Source: Bacteroidota bacterium
GTDB lineage: Bacteria; Bacteroidota; Bacteroidia; Chitinophagales; Chitinophagaceae
Assembly: GCA_018268055.1 (NCBI GenBank)
Contig: JAFDXF010000087.1
Location: forward strand, 79,246-143,245
Direction: 5' to 3'
Length of the DNA: 64,000 nt
Part shown: positions 54,496-63,401 of the stretch, one piece after another
Numbering within the stretch: position 1 is the first letter of the stretch
Layout: the number at the start of each line of letters is the position of its first letter
Made by a program: the position numbers and the translations under genes
Notes under the pieces: model-generated
What the model was told of the DNA's origin: nothing
What the model saw: only the letters and a program-made list of their open reading frames with translations
The model's database searches: none

Positions 54496-55062
54496 CTATT
54501 CCATCAATCTTGAGGTAAGTTCATTATTTATTTTCTTAAACAAATGAAAAGGTTTGAAAGTCCTCCATTCAGCCAATTGCATGAGTTCAATATATCTGTT
54601 TAAATGTGCTTTTTTAAAATCATGCTGCGTTTGTTCGGGCATATTTAGGCACACGATCCATCCGTTTTCATCAGAAAGTTCTTCGTGCAGCTCTTCATAA
54701 TAATCGGCATCACTGTTATGAAAGTTCAATACATTTTCAGCAATTAAGATAAATTTAAAAATGCCTTCCTGCATAAAATGTTCCAGCACATCTCTTTTCA
54801 ATGTCATGATATCATTTTCAATAGCATCATTCCATTCTCCTATCAGTTCTATAATCGCATAATGCTCATCATAATCAGCCAATAATACTTTCAAATAAAG
54901 TGTACGACTGCCAAAATCATCCCACTGAGGATGAATATAAAAATTATAAATCGTTTGAGAGAATTCAAATTCTGAATAGGTTCTACCGTAAAATGGAGAA
55001 CGTTTGTCTTCCTCACTTACATATAGATGACGCCAATTGTAAAACGGTTCGATATCTTGCAT
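54496..55062 (-). CDS. Hypothetical protein downstream of thrC
   Basis: A 188-residue acidic, soluble protein without signal peptide or membrane segment. It is rich in aromatic residues (FYNWRHLYVSEEDKRSPFYGR, YNFYIHPQWDDFGS) and ends in a helical, basic stretch. A mid-region reads LKVLLADYDEHYAIIELIGEWNDA, followed by FKFILIAENVLNFHNSDADYYEEL, like an alpha/beta core. I do not recognise the family. It starts 24 bp after the thrC stop in the same direction, so it may be the fourth gene of the threonine operon. The 229 bp beyond it, up to sdhC, hold nothing else coding. Confidence 0.7.
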   Translation of the reverse strand: MQDIEPFYNWRHLYVSEEDKRSPFYGRTYSEFEFSQTIYNFYIHPQWDDFGSRTLYLKVLLADYDEHYAIIELIGEWNDAIENDIMTLKRDVLEHFMQEGIFKFILIAENVLNFHNSDADYYEELHEELSDENGWIVCLNMPEQTQHDFKKAHLNRYIELMQLAEWRTFKPFHLFKKINNELTSRLME

Positions 55063-55086
55063 ATAGGTGCAAAGATATTATATTCA

Positions 55087-56388
55087 TTATTGAAGTAAAT
55101 ATGATTTCAATTGATCAAAATCCGGTTTCATTAAAATACTTTTTTTCTCCCCATCCAAAATATATTTTATATGCTCCGGCACTTCCAACGAAACACCAAT
55201 CGTGTTTTGCACAGCATCCGGAAACTTAACGGGGTGCGCTGTCTCTAAAAACAATCCTTTAGAATCAGGATTTTTTTCTAAAAATTTATTTAATGCCAGA
55301 TAACCAACAGCTCCATGCGGATCAAGTATGTACTTATATTTTTCGTAAACATCTGCAATCGTTTTTAAAGTTTCTTCATCAGATATACTGTAGGCTATTA
55401 ATTTTTCTTTCAACTGCGGAAACTGATGATGAAATAATTCTAAAATACGTACAAAATTGCTCGGATGAACAACATCCATCGCATTGCTAAGTGTAGCAAT
55501 AGCGCTTCTTTCTTCCCAAGTTCCTGTTTTTAAATAATGATTGACTACATCATTTGCATTGCAAGCAGCAATAAATTTATTGATCGGCAAACCCGATTGC
55601 ATCGCCAAAAGGCCGGCACATATATTTCCAAAATTTCCACTTGGAACAGAAACAACTAATTTTTTTTCACTTTGCTTTTGTGCCCATTGTTTGTAAGCAA
55701 AGAAATAATAAAACTGCTGTGGCAACCAGCGAGCCACATTGATAGAATTGGCTGAAGTAAGAAAGCGTTTCTGATTAATTTCATTATCTGTAAAAGCTTG
55801 CTTCACCATGCGCTGACAATCGTCAAATGTTCCGGATATTTCCAGTGCTTGAATATTGCCACCCATTGCGGTCAATTGTTTTTCCTGCACCGGACTTACT
55901 TTGCCAGAAGGATAAAGAATGACTACCTCCACTCCTTCCACATTATAAAATCCGCTTGCCACTGCACCACCTGTATCGCCTGAAGTAGCAACAAGTACAG
56001 TTACATTTTCATTTTTATCTCTTACAAATTCTCCCAAGCAGCGGCTCATAAACCTTGCACCCACATCTTTAAATGCCAATGTGGGTCCATGAAACAATTC
56101 CAACGATGCACATTGCTCATTCAGGAAAACTAATGGCATTGGAAAATTTATTGTTTCGGACACAATTTGAAACAAACGCTCATCCGTTATGGTTTCACCT
56201 ACATAAGGTTTAATGACGCTGAAAGCAATTTCTTCATTACTGAGATGAACAATATTATCAAGCAAATGTTTATCCACTTGTGGAATATATTCAGGAAAGT
56301 ATAAACCTTTGTCCGATGCTTGCCCAAGTATGGTTGCTTCTTTGAAAGTGACAACCGGTGATTTTTTATTTGTACTAAAATATTTCAA
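55087..56388 (-). CDS. thrC: Threonine synthase
   Basis: A 433-residue PLP enzyme converting O-phospho-homoserine to threonine. It begins MKYFSTNKKSPVVTFKEATILGQASDKGLYFPE, the usual N-terminus. The PLP lysine is in HGPTLAFKDVGARFMSR, the phosphate-binding loop in VLVATSGDTGGAVASGF, and SVPSGNFGNICAGLLA lies further along. The DPHGAVGYLAL and ETAHPVKFPDAV blocks complete the domain. The start lies 14 bp inside the end of thrB, suggesting coupled translation, and a hypothetical gene follows. Confidence 0.96.
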   Translation of the reverse strand: MKYFSTNKKSPVVTFKEATILGQASDKGLYFPEYIPQVDKHLLDNIVHLSNEEIAFSVIKPYVGETITDERLFQIVSETINFPMPLVFLNEQCASLELFHGPTLAFKDVGARFMSRCLGEFVRDKNENVTVLVATSGDTGGAVASGFYNVEGVEVVILYPSGKVSPVQEKQLTAMGGNIQALEISGTFDDCQRMVKQAFTDNEINQKRFLTSANSINVARWLPQQFYYFFAYKQWAQKQSEKKLVVSVPSGNFGNICAGLLAMQSGLPINKFIAACNANDVVNHYLKTGTWEERSAIATLSNAMDVVHPSNFVRILELFHHQFPQLKEKLIAYSISDEETLKTIADVYEKYKYILDPHGAVGYLALNKFLEKNPDSKGLFLETAHPVKFPDAVQNTIGVSLEVPEHIKYILDGEKKSILMKPDFDQLKSYLLQ

Positions 56389-57298
56389 CGCCTTTAGTGT
56401 TTATTGTAGTTACATAAGTATGGAATGCGATACCCATTCGATTATAGATTTCTTGAATTGCACCTTCTACATTATTTGCAGTATCAAAATTATTGCTCAA
56501 CATAAAAATAGAAGGACCAGAACCCGAAATGCCGCCACCCAAAGCTCCTGCTTCTTTCGACTTTTTCTTTACTTCATCAAAGCCGGGAATTAAAATACTT
56601 CGTATCGGTTCTATAATAACATCTTCTAATGAACGGCCAATCAATTCATAATCATTTTTCATCAATCCGGAAACTAATCCTGCAATGTTTCCCCATTGTT
56701 TAATGGCATCCTTCAGCAAAACCTGTTTTTTTAAAATTTGTCTTGCATCAGAAGTTTTTACTTCTATTTGTGGATGCACCACTGTAATAAATAGCTCAGG
56801 CGATGGTATAGAAATAATATCCAATGGAAGAATAGAACGAATCAAACTGACACCACCCAATATACAAGGAGTGATATTATCTGCATGTTTTACACCGGAT
56901 GCCAATTTTTCGCCATTCATAGCAAACTGTACTAGCTCATTAGTGTCAAAAATATTATTCAATAAATAATTAGCGCCTACTGCAGCACCTGCTGCACTCG
57001 CTGCACTGGAGCCTAATCCGCTACCGGGCATTATTCTTTTTTCAATGGTTACTTCAAAGCCGATAGTATTGTTCATTCTTTCTATAATGGATTGTAAAAC
57101 CACTCCGGCAACATTCTGCTCGGGCACAACTGATAAACCAAAACTATCTTTATGATGAATGATAATTTCCGGCTTATCCAATAGTGTAAACTCCATCACA
57201 TCAAAAGGTTCTTTTAAAGCCATGCCCAGAATATCAAAACCACAAACCAAATTGGCTACTGTTCCCGGTGCTTTTATACGTATTGATTTCATGTTCAT
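56375..57298 (-). CDS. thrB: Homoserine kinase
   Basis: A 307-residue GHMP-family kinase phosphorylating homoserine. The N-terminus IRIKAPGTVANLVCGFDILGMAL, the ATP-binding MPGSGLGSSAASAAGAAVGAN (about residues 90-110) and the C-terminal ALGGGISGSGPSIFML are family signatures. It is 14 bp after thrA and overlaps thrC by 14 bp, completing thrABC. It is likely controlled by the threonine leader upstream of thrA. Confidence 0.96.
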   Translation of the reverse strand: MNMKSIRIKAPGTVANLVCGFDILGMALKEPFDVMEFTLLDKPEIIIHHKDSFGLSVVPEQNVAGVVLQSIIERMNNTIGFEVTIEKRIMPGSGLGSSAASAAGAAVGANYLLNNIFDTNELVQFAMNGEKLASGVKHADNITPCILGGVSLIRSILPLDIISIPSPELFITVVHPQIEVKTSDARQILKKQVLLKDAIKQWGNIAGLVSGLMKNDYELIGRSLEDVIIEPIRSILIPGFDEVKKKSKEAGALGGGISGSGPSIFMLSNNFDTANNVEGAIQEIYNRMGIAFHTYVTTINTKGVEIF

Positions 57299-57312
57299 TT
57301 TCTCTTTTACTA

Positions 57313-59778
57313 TTACACTTTACTTGCTCTGATGATATCGGCAAATACACCGCTTGCAGTAACTTCTGCCCCCGCTCCTGCTCCTTTGATTACTAAAGGC
57401 TGCTCTTTATACCTGTCTGTATAGAATAAAACTACATTATCCTTTCCATACAAATGATAAAGATCGTGAGAAGGATGTATGTGCTCTAAACCTACAGAGG
57501 CTTTCCCTTCTTGATATGAAGCAACAAATTTCAATTTACAACCCGCATCATCTGCTTGCTTCAATAATTTTTGAAAATGTGCTTCTTCTTTTTTCATTTC
57601 ATGGTAAAAATCATCTACTGTTCCTGTCATACAATTTGCAGGCATAAAAGAATGATTGGTTATTTCTTCCATCTCCATTTTTACGCCGGCCTCTCTTGCC
57701 AAAATCATTATCTTTCGCATCACATCGGTACCTCCTAAATCTAATCGTGGATCGGGTTCGGTATAACCTTCGTCTTGAGCTTGTTGTACCACTTCGGCAA
57801 ACGTGCGAGAGCCATCGTAATTATTGAAAACAAAATTTAATGTGCCACTTAGCACTGCTTTAATTTGATGTACGCTGTCACCACTTTGAACTAAGTCATT
57901 GATTGTAGCAATAACAGGAAGCCCTGCACCCACATTGGTTTCAAATAAAAATTGACAGTGATACTCACGAGCCAATTGTTTCAACTCTTTATAGTTTTGA
58001 AAAGCAGATGAAGCTGCAATTTTGTTACAAGCAACAACCGAAATACTTTTCTTTAATAGCTGATGATATTTAGAAGCAACAATATCATTTGCCGTTACAT
58101 CTACAAAAACTGTATTGCGTAAGTTTCTTTTTATAATCTCTTCAACATATTGCTGCAGATTGGCTTGCTCACTTTGTTCCAACAATTTTTTCCAGTTTTT
58201 CAAATCAATACCTTCTTCATCAATCAATCTATTACGGCTATTGCTCAAGCCGACAATGCGAATCTGTAAACGTAAATTTTTTTTCAGAAATTCTAATTGC
58301 TTTTCTAATTGTGCCAATAATCTTGCGCCTACATTTCCCGTTCCAATAATAAAAAGATTGACTTGCTTATAAGTCGTTTCAAAAAATTCTTCATGCAATA
58401 CATTGATTGCCTTGCGCACATCTTGAGTAGATATAACTGCAGAAATATTTTTCTCGGAAGAGCCTTGTGCAATAGCACGAATATTCACACCGTTCTTACC
58501 CATTGCAGTAAACATTCTCCCACTCACGCCGGTATGGTTTTTCATATTCTCACCCACCAATGCTACAATAGAAAGACCATCTTCTACTTTCAATGGTTCT
58601 ACTTTTTGTAATGCAATTTCATTGGCAAAAGCCTCGTCGACAACTTGTTTTGCTTTTTGTACCATGGAAGCATCAATACCCACACAAATAGAATGTTCGG
58701 AAGAACTTTGTGTAATGAGAATAACATTTATTTTTTCATTGCTCAATGCTTCAAACAATCTTTTTGAAAACCCCGGAATACCAATCATGCCACTTCCTTC
58801 CAAGCTAATGAGTGCAATGTTATTGATACTGGAAATACCTCTTACAATATTTCCATTTACAACTGAAGCTGTTTCAATTAAAGTACCTGCATCTTCAGGA
58901 GCAAAAGTATTTTTAATCCAAACCGGAATTCCTTTTCCCATCACCGGTTGAATGGTAGGCGGATAAATAACCTTAGCACCAAAATGCGATAGTTCCATTG
59001 CTTCTTTATAAGAAATAGCAGGAATAATTTTTGCATTGGCTGTCATTCGCGGATCGGCAGTCATCATACCACTTACATCTGTCCATATTTCTAATTTATC
59101 AGCCTCCAATGCCGAAGCTATAATGGCGGCAGTAAAATCAGAACCGCCACGACCTAATGTAGTAGTAATACCTAAATGATCTGCTGCAATAAAACCGGGT
59201 AATAGAAATAAAGCAACATGCACTTTATCAAAATATTCTTTGATTCTTTTATTCGTTTCCAAAAAATCGACTTCAGCTGCGGTGTAATTTGAATTCGTAA
59301 CAATAATTTCTTTAGCATCTTTCCATTGTGTATTGATATTATTTGCATTGAATGCAGCAGCAATAATCTGAGAAGATAATAATTCTCCATAGCTGGCTAT
59401 TCTGTCTTTTGATCGAGGGGTCAATTCTTTTAACAAAAAGATGCCATTACATATATCTTCAATTTCATTGCACATCTTCTTTACTTCACTGAGTAAATGA
59501 CTTTGATTGGCAATAGGAATTAAATCCTTCACTGCTTCTAAATGCCTTTGTTCTATTATCACTAATTTTTCTTTAAACCCCTCATCACCTATGGCTGCCA
59601 ATGAAGCCGCACTCAGCAATAAATCGGTAATGCCGCCCAAAGCAGACACCACCACAATTGTTTTTTGATTACTCTTTGAAGATTTTTCTTTTTCAATTGC
59701 CTGACCAACAATGGCAATCACTTTTTTTATATTTTCAGCATTCGCTACAGATGAGCCACCAAATTTTAAAACCTGCAT
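57313..59778 (-). CDS. thrA: Bifunctional aspartokinase / homoserine dehydrogenase
   Basis: An 821-residue fusion. The aspartokinase domain (1-290) has VLKFGGSSVANAENIKKV, TLGRGGSDFTAAIIA and WTDVSGMMTADPR. Two ACT-type regulatory segments follow (ISLEGSGMIGIPGFSKRLFEAL, then VALVGENMKNHTGVSGRMFTAM), usually the site of threonine feedback. The homoserine dehydrogenase domain starts with the Rossmann motif FIIGTGNVGARLLAQL near 470 and includes FETNVGAGLPVIATINDLVQSGD, DPRLDLGGTDVMRKIMILARE and the terminal GAGAGAEVTASGVFADII. It is the first structural gene, 84 bp after the leader peptide. Confidence 0.97.
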   Translation of the reverse strand: MQVLKFGGSSVANAENIKKVIAIVGQAIEKEKSSKSNQKTIVVVSALGGITDLLLSAASLAAIGDEGFKEKLVIIEQRHLEAVKDLIPIANQSHLLSEVKKMCNEIEDICNGIFLLKELTPRSKDRIASYGELLSSQIIAAAFNANNINTQWKDAKEIIVTNSNYTAAEVDFLETNKRIKEYFDKVHVALFLLPGFIAADHLGITTTLGRGGSDFTAAIIASALEADKLEIWTDVSGMMTADPRMTANAKIIPAISYKEAMELSHFGAKVIYPPTIQPVMGKGIPVWIKNTFAPEDAGTLIETASVVNGNIVRGISSINNIALISLEGSGMIGIPGFSKRLFEALSNEKINVILITQSSSEHSICVGIDASMVQKAKQVVDEAFANEIALQKVEPLKVEDGLSIVALVGENMKNHTGVSGRMFTAMGKNGVNIRAIAQGSSEKNISAVISTQDVRKAINVLHEEFFETTYKQVNLFIIGTGNVGARLLAQLEKQLEFLKKNLRLQIRIVGLSNSRNRLIDEEGIDLKNWKKLLEQSEQANLQQYVEEIIKRNLRNTVFVDVTANDIVASKYHQLLKKSISVVACNKIAASSAFQNYKELKQLAREYHCQFLFETNVGAGLPVIATINDLVQSGDSVHQIKAVLSGTLNFVFNNYDGSRTFAEVVQQAQDEGYTEPDPRLDLGGTDVMRKIMILAREAGVKMEMEEITNHSFMPANCMTGTVDDFYHEMKKEEAHFQKLLKQADDAGCKLKFVASYQEGKASVGLEHIHPSHDLYHLYGKDNVVLFYTDRYKEQPLVIKGAGAGAEVTASGVFADIIRASKV

Positions 59779-59856
59779 ATATTTTCTTAAATTAAATGAT
59801 CAATAAAAGACTTTAGATTGTCTTACAGCATAAGCCCCATGATAATATGAAATAAT

Positions 59857-59874
59857 ACTCCGCTACTGCGGAGT
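59857..59874 (-). terminator. Leader hairpin (attenuator candidate) before thrA
   Basis: ACTCCGC-AGTA-GCGGAGT is a perfect seven-bp stem with a four-base loop that overlaps the last Thr codon and the stop of the leader peptide. A moderately U-rich tail follows (ATTATTTC). A ribosome stalled in the Thr run would cover part of it, so it may act as the alternating structure or as the terminator itself. The second, competing hairpin could be GTGGT with ACCAC (about 59889-59911). Confidence 0.6.
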
Positions 59875-59943
59875 CGTAGTAGTTGTTGTGGTAGTAGTGA
59901 AACAAACCACAGTAGAAAGATTATATGATATAAGAGTAATCAC
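59863..59943 (-). CDS. Threonine leader peptide of the thr operon
   Basis: A 26-codon frame starting with GTG at 59941-59943 and ending TAG at 59863-59865. It contains nine consecutive threonine codons (59872-59898) that use all four Thr codons, plus two more Thr and two Ile codons earlier (ITLISYNLSTVVCF before the run, PQ after). The run is directly followed by a stable hairpin and then thrA. This is the layout of a transcription attenuator that senses charged tRNA-Thr, known from enterobacterial thrL. An inner GTG (12th codon) is an alternative start; no clear ribosome-binding site is visible, as is normal for the phylum. Confidence 0.75.
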   Translation of the reverse strand: MITLISYNLSTVVCFTTTTTTTTTPQ

Positions 59944-59960
59944 TCAATTGATTTCAATGC

Positions 59961-59990
59961 ACAATATACATTTCTAATTGGAAAATCAAA
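59961..59990 (-). promoter_or_regulatory. Promoter of the thr leader and operon
   Basis: On the minus strand TTTG (59987-59990) is followed after 18 bp by TATATTGT (59961-59968), close to the TTTG-N19-TAnnTTTG pattern of Bacteroidota. It would start transcription about ten bases before the leader GTG. Confidence 0.5.
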
Positions 59991-60051
59991 ATAAAATTTA
60001 TAGTAAAATTGTTGAATCCGGAACGCCGACAGCTAAAACCCTAGTCAAACA

Positions 60052-60107
60052 TTCAGAACAATTAAACAAAATTCAACCACATTAAACAACCATTCAACCT
60101 TCCTCAT
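60052..60107 (-). repeat. Degenerate GGTTGAAT/TTGTTTAAT repeat after murQ
   Basis: Read on the minus strand just after the murQ stop, the sequence alternates GGTTGAATGGTTGTTTAATG, TGGTTGAATTTTG and TTTAATTGTTCTGAATG. The same vocabulary recurs near 34030-34080, 35695-35858 and 63588-63640, always between genes. Confidence 0.6.
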
Positions 60108-60923
60108 CTACTTTCCATAAGCATCAGCAGCTTTCTTCACACTGCCATATTTCAGTAGAAGTTCTTTAGCTTGTTCATAATCGGTAAGGTTGATTCTTTC
60201 CATCAGCATTTTTGTGCCTCTGTCCACCAATTTATCATTGGTGAGTTGCATATTCACCATTTTATTATCTTCTACCCTTCCTAATTGAATCATTACTGCT
60301 GTAGAAATCATATTTAGCACTAATTTTTGAGCTGTACCGCTTTTCATTCTTGTACTACCTGTTACAAACTCAGGACCTACTACAACTTCTACCGGAAACT
60401 CGGCAGCATTACTCACCGGCGAATCGGGATTGCAAGAGATACTACCGGTTACAATTCCTCTTTTTCTGCATTCATCCAGTGCACCGATTACATAAGGAGT
60501 GGTACCGCTTGCAGCAATGCCTATCACAACATCTTTATCGTTTACGTTGAACGACTGCAAATCTTTCCATCCTTGCTCAAAATCATCTTCAGCAAATTCT
60601 ACAGCATTGGTAATTGCCGTTTCGCCACCGGCAATGATGCCAATCACTAATCCATGTGGTACGCCATAAGTAGGCGGACATTCACTTGCATCTACGATAC
60701 CTAATCGTCCGCTGGTGCCGGCACCGATGTAAAACATACGCCCACCCATCAACATTTTGTCAGAAGCTGCTTCAGCCAATTTTTCTATTTGAGGGATAGC
60801 TTTTTCTACTGCTTCGGGAACGGTCTTGTCTTCATTATTAATATCGGTTAGCAAAGTCAGGATTGACTGCTTTTCTAAATGCCTATATCTACTCTCTTGC
60901 TCAGTTATTTTTTGAAATGCCAT
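60108..60923 (-). CDS. murQ: N-acetylmuramic acid 6-phosphate etherase
   Basis: A 271-residue SIS-domain lyase removing D-lactate from MurNAc-6-P to give GlcNAc-6-P during peptidoglycan recycling. The signature is YIGAGTSGRLGIVDASECPPTYG (about residues 66-88). Further motifs are GIIAGGE, VVIGIAASGTTPYVIGAL with the catalytic Glu region upstream, and EVVVGPEFVTGSTRMKSGTAQKLVLNMIST. It is eight bp after the sugar-kinase gene and forms a two-gene unit with it. It feeds the same GlcNAc-6-P pool that NagA (14472-15575) consumes. Confidence 0.96.
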   Translation of the reverse strand: MAFQKITEQESRYRHLEKQSILTLLTDINNEDKTVPEAVEKAIPQIEKLAEAASDKMLMGGRMFYIGAGTSGRLGIVDASECPPTYGVPHGLVIGIIAGGETAITNAVEFAEDDFEQGWKDLQSFNVNDKDVVIGIAASGTTPYVIGALDECRKRGIVTGSISCNPDSPVSNAAEFPVEVVVGPEFVTGSTRMKSGTAQKLVLNMISTAVMIQLGRVEDNKMVNMQLTNDKLVDRGTKMLMERINLTDYEQAKELLLKYGSVKKAADAYGK

Positions 60924-60931
60924 ATAATTTT

Positions 60932-61774
60932 TTAGCGGTGATAATCTGTTAATCCTTCCATGGGTGATTTGATAACTTTTCCTAATTCAAATTGATAAGA
61001 GTTGCAAAGTTGCTGTAATACATCTTTAAAACCAAATGCGACACTGCCTACGAAACTTACCGGCATCGTCCATACTTCTCTAAACCTATTCAAATGCTGA
61101 AAGAAAAAATCATTCAGCCCATCTTCTATAATGTTTTCAATCATGTAATGGCCTCTGTTTTCTGCCAAAAATTTTGCAAAACTTGCCAGATAACGGTTGG
61201 GCATTGGTTTCTTATAAACATTTTCCAAAATTTCAGAAGCATTGGTTTTATACGTCAAATCAAATCGACCTCTCAATTCTTCATCAAACGTACCATACAA
61301 ATAATATTGAATTACTTTTTTACCCAAGTAAGCGCCACTGCCTTCGTCGCCCAATGCATAACCAAGTCCGGGACTGATTTTCGCCACTTTTTTACCATCA
61401 TAATAGCAGCAGATAGTACCGGTACCCAAACCACAGGCTACTCCTTTTCCCCTACCACATAGTGCTCTGGCAGCAGCAACAATATCTGTCTGAATTTCCA
61501 ATTTTGCTTTCGGAAAAAGATTTTTCAACACATTTTTTATTACGCCTACATTGCGCTCATTAGCCAATCCTGTTCCATAAAAATGAACGCTTTCAATTTC
61601 AGCTTTCTTCAGTTTTGGCATCAGTTCTTTATGCAATAATTCAGCAATCTGCTCTCCCGTGAGAAAATAAGGACTAATACCCTGAGTTAGAATTTTCTTT
61701 TTTCTACCATTACTTAGTAAGCACCATTCTGCTTTAGTAGCGCCGCTATCAGCAATCAGTTTTACAGAAGACAT
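60932..61774 (-). CDS. BadF/BadG-family N-acetylglucosamine/N-acetylmuramic acid kinase
   Basis: A 280-residue ASKHA-fold kinase. Phosphate 1 motif is LIADSGATKAEWCLL at the N-terminus, phosphate 2 is GVACGLGTGTICCYYDG, and PGLGYALGDEGSGAYLGKKVI follows, with the usual acidic residue; the adenosine motif is VSFVGSVAFGFKDVLQQ. The family includes GlcNAc kinases and the MurNAc/GlcNAc kinase MurK. Its pairing with murQ favours MurNAc phosphorylation for cell-wall recycling. It is also the only kinase in the window that could phosphorylate the GlcNAc made from sialic acid by the epimerase. The substrate remains an inference. Confidence 0.88.
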   Translation of the reverse strand: MSSVKLIADSGATKAEWCLLSNGRKKKILTQGISPYFLTGEQIAELLHKELMPKLKKAEIESVHFYGTGLANERNVGVIKNVLKNLFPKAKLEIQTDIVAAARALCGRGKGVACGLGTGTICCYYDGKKVAKISPGLGYALGDEGSGAYLGKKVIQYYLYGTFDEELRGRFDLTYKTNASEILENVYKKPMPNRYLASFAKFLAENRGHYMIENIIEDGLNDFFFQHLNRFREVWTMPVSFVGSVAFGFKDVLQQLCNSYQFELGKVIKSPMEGLTDYHR

Positions 61775-61829
61775 AAATTACCGGTAAGTTTTCTTTTATT
61801 TTGCATCAAATTAAGCAATAATATTTAGA

Positions 61830-63401
61830 ATGGTCAATAAAAAGTTTCAGGTATGGCTTCCGTTGCTATTATCTATAGTGATGGTCATTGGTATGTTTTT
61901 AGGTTATCAGTTAAAATCCGAAGGCTCCAAAGATTTTTTTCAATCGGATAAACCCACCTCACTGCAGGAAGCATTGCAAATAATCAAGATGAAATATGTG
62001 GATGCGGTGAACATTGATTCATTGCAGCATTTAGCTATTGAGCAAATAATGAGTGATCTGGATCCACACTCCGTTTATCTGCCACCGGCAGAACTGAAAC
62101 AGGCCAATGAGGACTTGCAAGGGAAATATGCCGGCATTGGAATAGAATTTACGATGTATAACGATACCGTGCAGGTGGTGTATGCCATACCCGGAAGCCC
62201 GGGAGATAAAGCAGGTGTGCAGCCCGGAGATATCGTTTTAAAAGCAAACGACTCTACCCTTTCAGGCAAAAAATTGACCACAGATGATATAAGAAAAATT
62301 GTTCGTGGACAGAAAGACTCTAAAGTAAATTTATTATTACTGAGAAATGGTAATGAGCAAACCATAACTGTCACTAGAGGAAATATTCCCGTTCCTTCGG
62401 TTGATGTTTCGTTTATGATGAATGCAACTACTGCTTATCTCAAAATCAACAAGTTTTCAGAAACAACATACGAAGAGTTTATGTACGCTATGGAAAATCT
62501 GAAAAAGCAGGGAATGCAAAATTTAATATTAGACCTGCGTCACAATGGTGGCGGTCTATTAGAAGAATCAGTAGATGTAGCCGATGAATTCTTGGGTGGT
62601 GATAAGCTGATCGTTTACACCGAAGGAGCAAACAGCAAAAAGCGAGAATACAAAGCCAAGCGGCCGGGCATTTTAGAATCCGGAAAAGTAGTAGTGCTGG
62701 TAGATGAGCTCACCGCCAGTGCCAGCGAAGTACTCTGTGGCGCATTGCAAGATTGGTGCAGAGCCACAATCATTGGTAGAAGAACATTTGGAAAAGGTTT
62801 GGTGATGGAGCAGTTCCCATTGCGAGATGGTGCTGCTATCCGATTGACAACGGCTCGATATTACACACCTGTCGGGCGTTTTATTCAGCGCTCTTACGAC
62901 AAAGGCAAAAAAGTATATATGGATGAACTTTGGAATCGTTATTCCAATGGCTCTTTACTTGCAGCCGATTCGGATAAGGTAGTACGTGGCAAAGCGTTTC
63001 TTACCGTTTGCAAAGACACTGTTTACGAAGGCGAAGGAATCATTCCAAATATTTTTGTTCCATTAGACACTACAATTTATAGCAGCACACTCAACAAATT
63101 ATTTGCGAGTAGCACGTTTAATAAAATTGCCTTTACTTATTATTTTAATCATAAAGCGGCAATTGATAAATCAACATCGATAAATGATTTTTTGAAAACA
63201 GTTGATGTGGCACCTCTCTATCAATCGTTGTTGAATACCGGTGAAGCGCCCAAAAACATTACTGAGCATATTGCCAATAGAATAAAACTGCAACTCAAAG
63301 CTCAGATTGCAAAATACCATTGGGGCAATGCAGGCTATTATCAAACGCTTACACAAGATGATCAATACATAGAAGATGCGATGAAGGTTATAGAGAAGTG
63401 A
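61830..63401 (+). CDS. S41-family C-terminal processing protease (CtpA/Prc type)
   Basis: A 523-residue periplasmic serine protease with an N-terminal signal anchor (FQVWLPLLLSIVMVIGMFLGY). A PDZ domain lies about residues 85-185 (YAGIGIEFTMYNDTVQVVYAIPGSPGDKAGVQPGDIVL). The S41 core follows with LILDLRHNGGGLLEESVDVA. The catalytic Ser297 is in DELTASASEVL, and the general-base Lys322 is in RTFGKGLV, 25 residues later as in Prc. A helical C-terminal extension of about 120 residues completes it. The gene is divergent from the sugar kinase (55 bp apart) and stands alone. Confidence 0.95.
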   Translation: MVNKKFQVWLPLLLSIVMVIGMFLGYQLKSEGSKDFFQSDKPTSLQEALQIIKMKYVDAVNIDSLQHLAIEQIMSDLDPHSVYLPPAELKQANEDLQGKYAGIGIEFTMYNDTVQVVYAIPGSPGDKAGVQPGDIVLKANDSTLSGKKLTTDDIRKIVRGQKDSKVNLLLLRNGNEQTITVTRGNIPVPSVDVSFMMNATTAYLKINKFSETTYEEFMYAMENLKKQGMQNLILDLRHNGGGLLEESVDVADEFLGGDKLIVYTEGANSKKREYKAKRPGILESGKVVVLVDELTASASEVLCGALQDWCRATIIGRRTFGKGLVMEQFPLRDGAAIRLTTARYYTPVGRFIQRSYDKGKKVYMDELWNRYSNGSLLAADSDKVVRGKAFLTVCKDTVYEGEGIIPNIFVPLDTTIYSSTLNKLFASSTFNKIAFTYYFNHKAAIDKSTSINDFLKTVDVAPLYQSLLNTGEAPKNITEHIANRIKLQLKAQIAKYHWGNAGYYQTLTQDDQYIEDAMKVIEK

